A DNA stretch of 5,201 nucleotides from contig CAAENI010000136.1 of assembly GCA_900757285.1 (NCBI GenBank), positions 1 through 5,201 on the forward strand, given 5' to 3'. The DNA comes from an uncultured Collinsella sp. (GTDB lineage: Bacteria; Actinomycetota; Coriobacteriia; Coriobacteriales; Coriobacteriaceae). Shown in pieces: positions 5,172 to 5,201 of the stretch (the stretch's first letter is position 1; every line of letters starts with the position of its first letter). The notes beneath the pieces are model-generated. The model was given only the letters and a program-made list of their open reading frames with translations. It had not been told where the DNA came from and ran no database searches. The translations under genes and the position numbers were made by a program.

Positions 5172-5201
5172 TCGCACCCTTCTTATCGCTGGTAACTGGA
5201 A
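5164..5201 (+). CDS. tpiA: Triosephosphate isomerase, 3'-partial (first 12 codons)
   Basis: The window ends inside this gene. Translation from ATG 5164 gives MPNRTLLIAGNW followed by AA, the first two bases of a Lys codon. This is the standard TPI opening, in which the Asn and Lys of GNWK are active-site residues. The enzyme interconverts dihydroxyacetone phosphate and glyceraldehyde-3-phosphate, supplying GAPDH. The start overlaps the pgk stop (5169-5171) by 8 nt in the +1 frame and has GGAGG at 5150-5154, so it is co-transcribed and translationally coupled to pgk. The identity rests on a short but distinctive peptide plus the conserved gap-pgk-tpiA order. Confidence 0.93.
   Translation, partial: MPNRTLLIAGNW

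Noticed and set aside
3906..5177. Open antisense frame of about 420 codons over pgk
   Set aside because: Same cause: codon-aligned shadow of a strongly biased gene, with a low-complexity Gly/Asp/Leu/Val product and no ribosome binding logic.
1..5201. Mobile element, CRISPR array, tRNA, phage or defence system
   Set aside because: No transposase, integrase, repeat-spacer pattern, tRNA-like fold or unknown gene was seen; every long coding stretch belongs to a known conserved family.

Overview
The window is a conserved chromosomal housekeeping segment with all genes on the + strand: nanE (5' end missing), rapZ, whiA, gap, pgk and the first codons of tpiA. The coding DNA is GC-rich, roughly 60% by eye, and Shine-Dalgarno sites are of the AAAGGAG type. 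The order rapZ, whiA, gap, pgk, tpiA is typical of Actinomycetota, and the RapZ P-loop carries Arg in place of the usual Lys, as in other actinobacterial RapZ proteins. A GC-moderate, host-associated actinobacterium with a sialic-acid pathway gene suggests a gut Coriobacteriia member such as Collinsella. That assignment is inference; the sequence carries no 16S or other decisive marker.

Layout. 1-663: C-terminal 220 codons of NanE. 664-764: short spacer with a strong terminator-like hairpin that ends just before the rapZ ribosome binding site. 765-1685 and 1692-2621: rapZ and whiA, 6 bp apart, evidently one transcript; yvcK, which often lies between them, is absent here. 2622-2814: AT-rich gap control region with a 14-bp palindrome, an inverted repeat, a promoter whose spacer contains an A8 run, and a leader hairpin. 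2815-3840: gap. 3878-3924: strong intrinsic terminator. 3935-3957: leader hairpin of pgk. 3981-5171: pgk. 5164-5201: start of tpiA, overlapping pgk by 8 nt.

Function. gap, pgk and tpiA encode consecutive or adjoining steps of lower glycolysis. gap is separated from pgk by a terminator, while tpiA is translationally coupled to pgk, so GAPDH can be set independently of PGK/TPI. nanE makes GlcNAc-6-phosphate from ManNAc-6-phosphate, which enters the amino-sugar route and eventually glycolysis. rapZ and whiA are regulatory or cell-division-linked genes. I found no mobile element, CRISPR array, tRNA, rRNA or unknown protein family. The points worth a second look are regulatory: the two hairpins near transcript starts, the gap promoter architecture and the missing yvcK. 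I do not see a novel biological system here.
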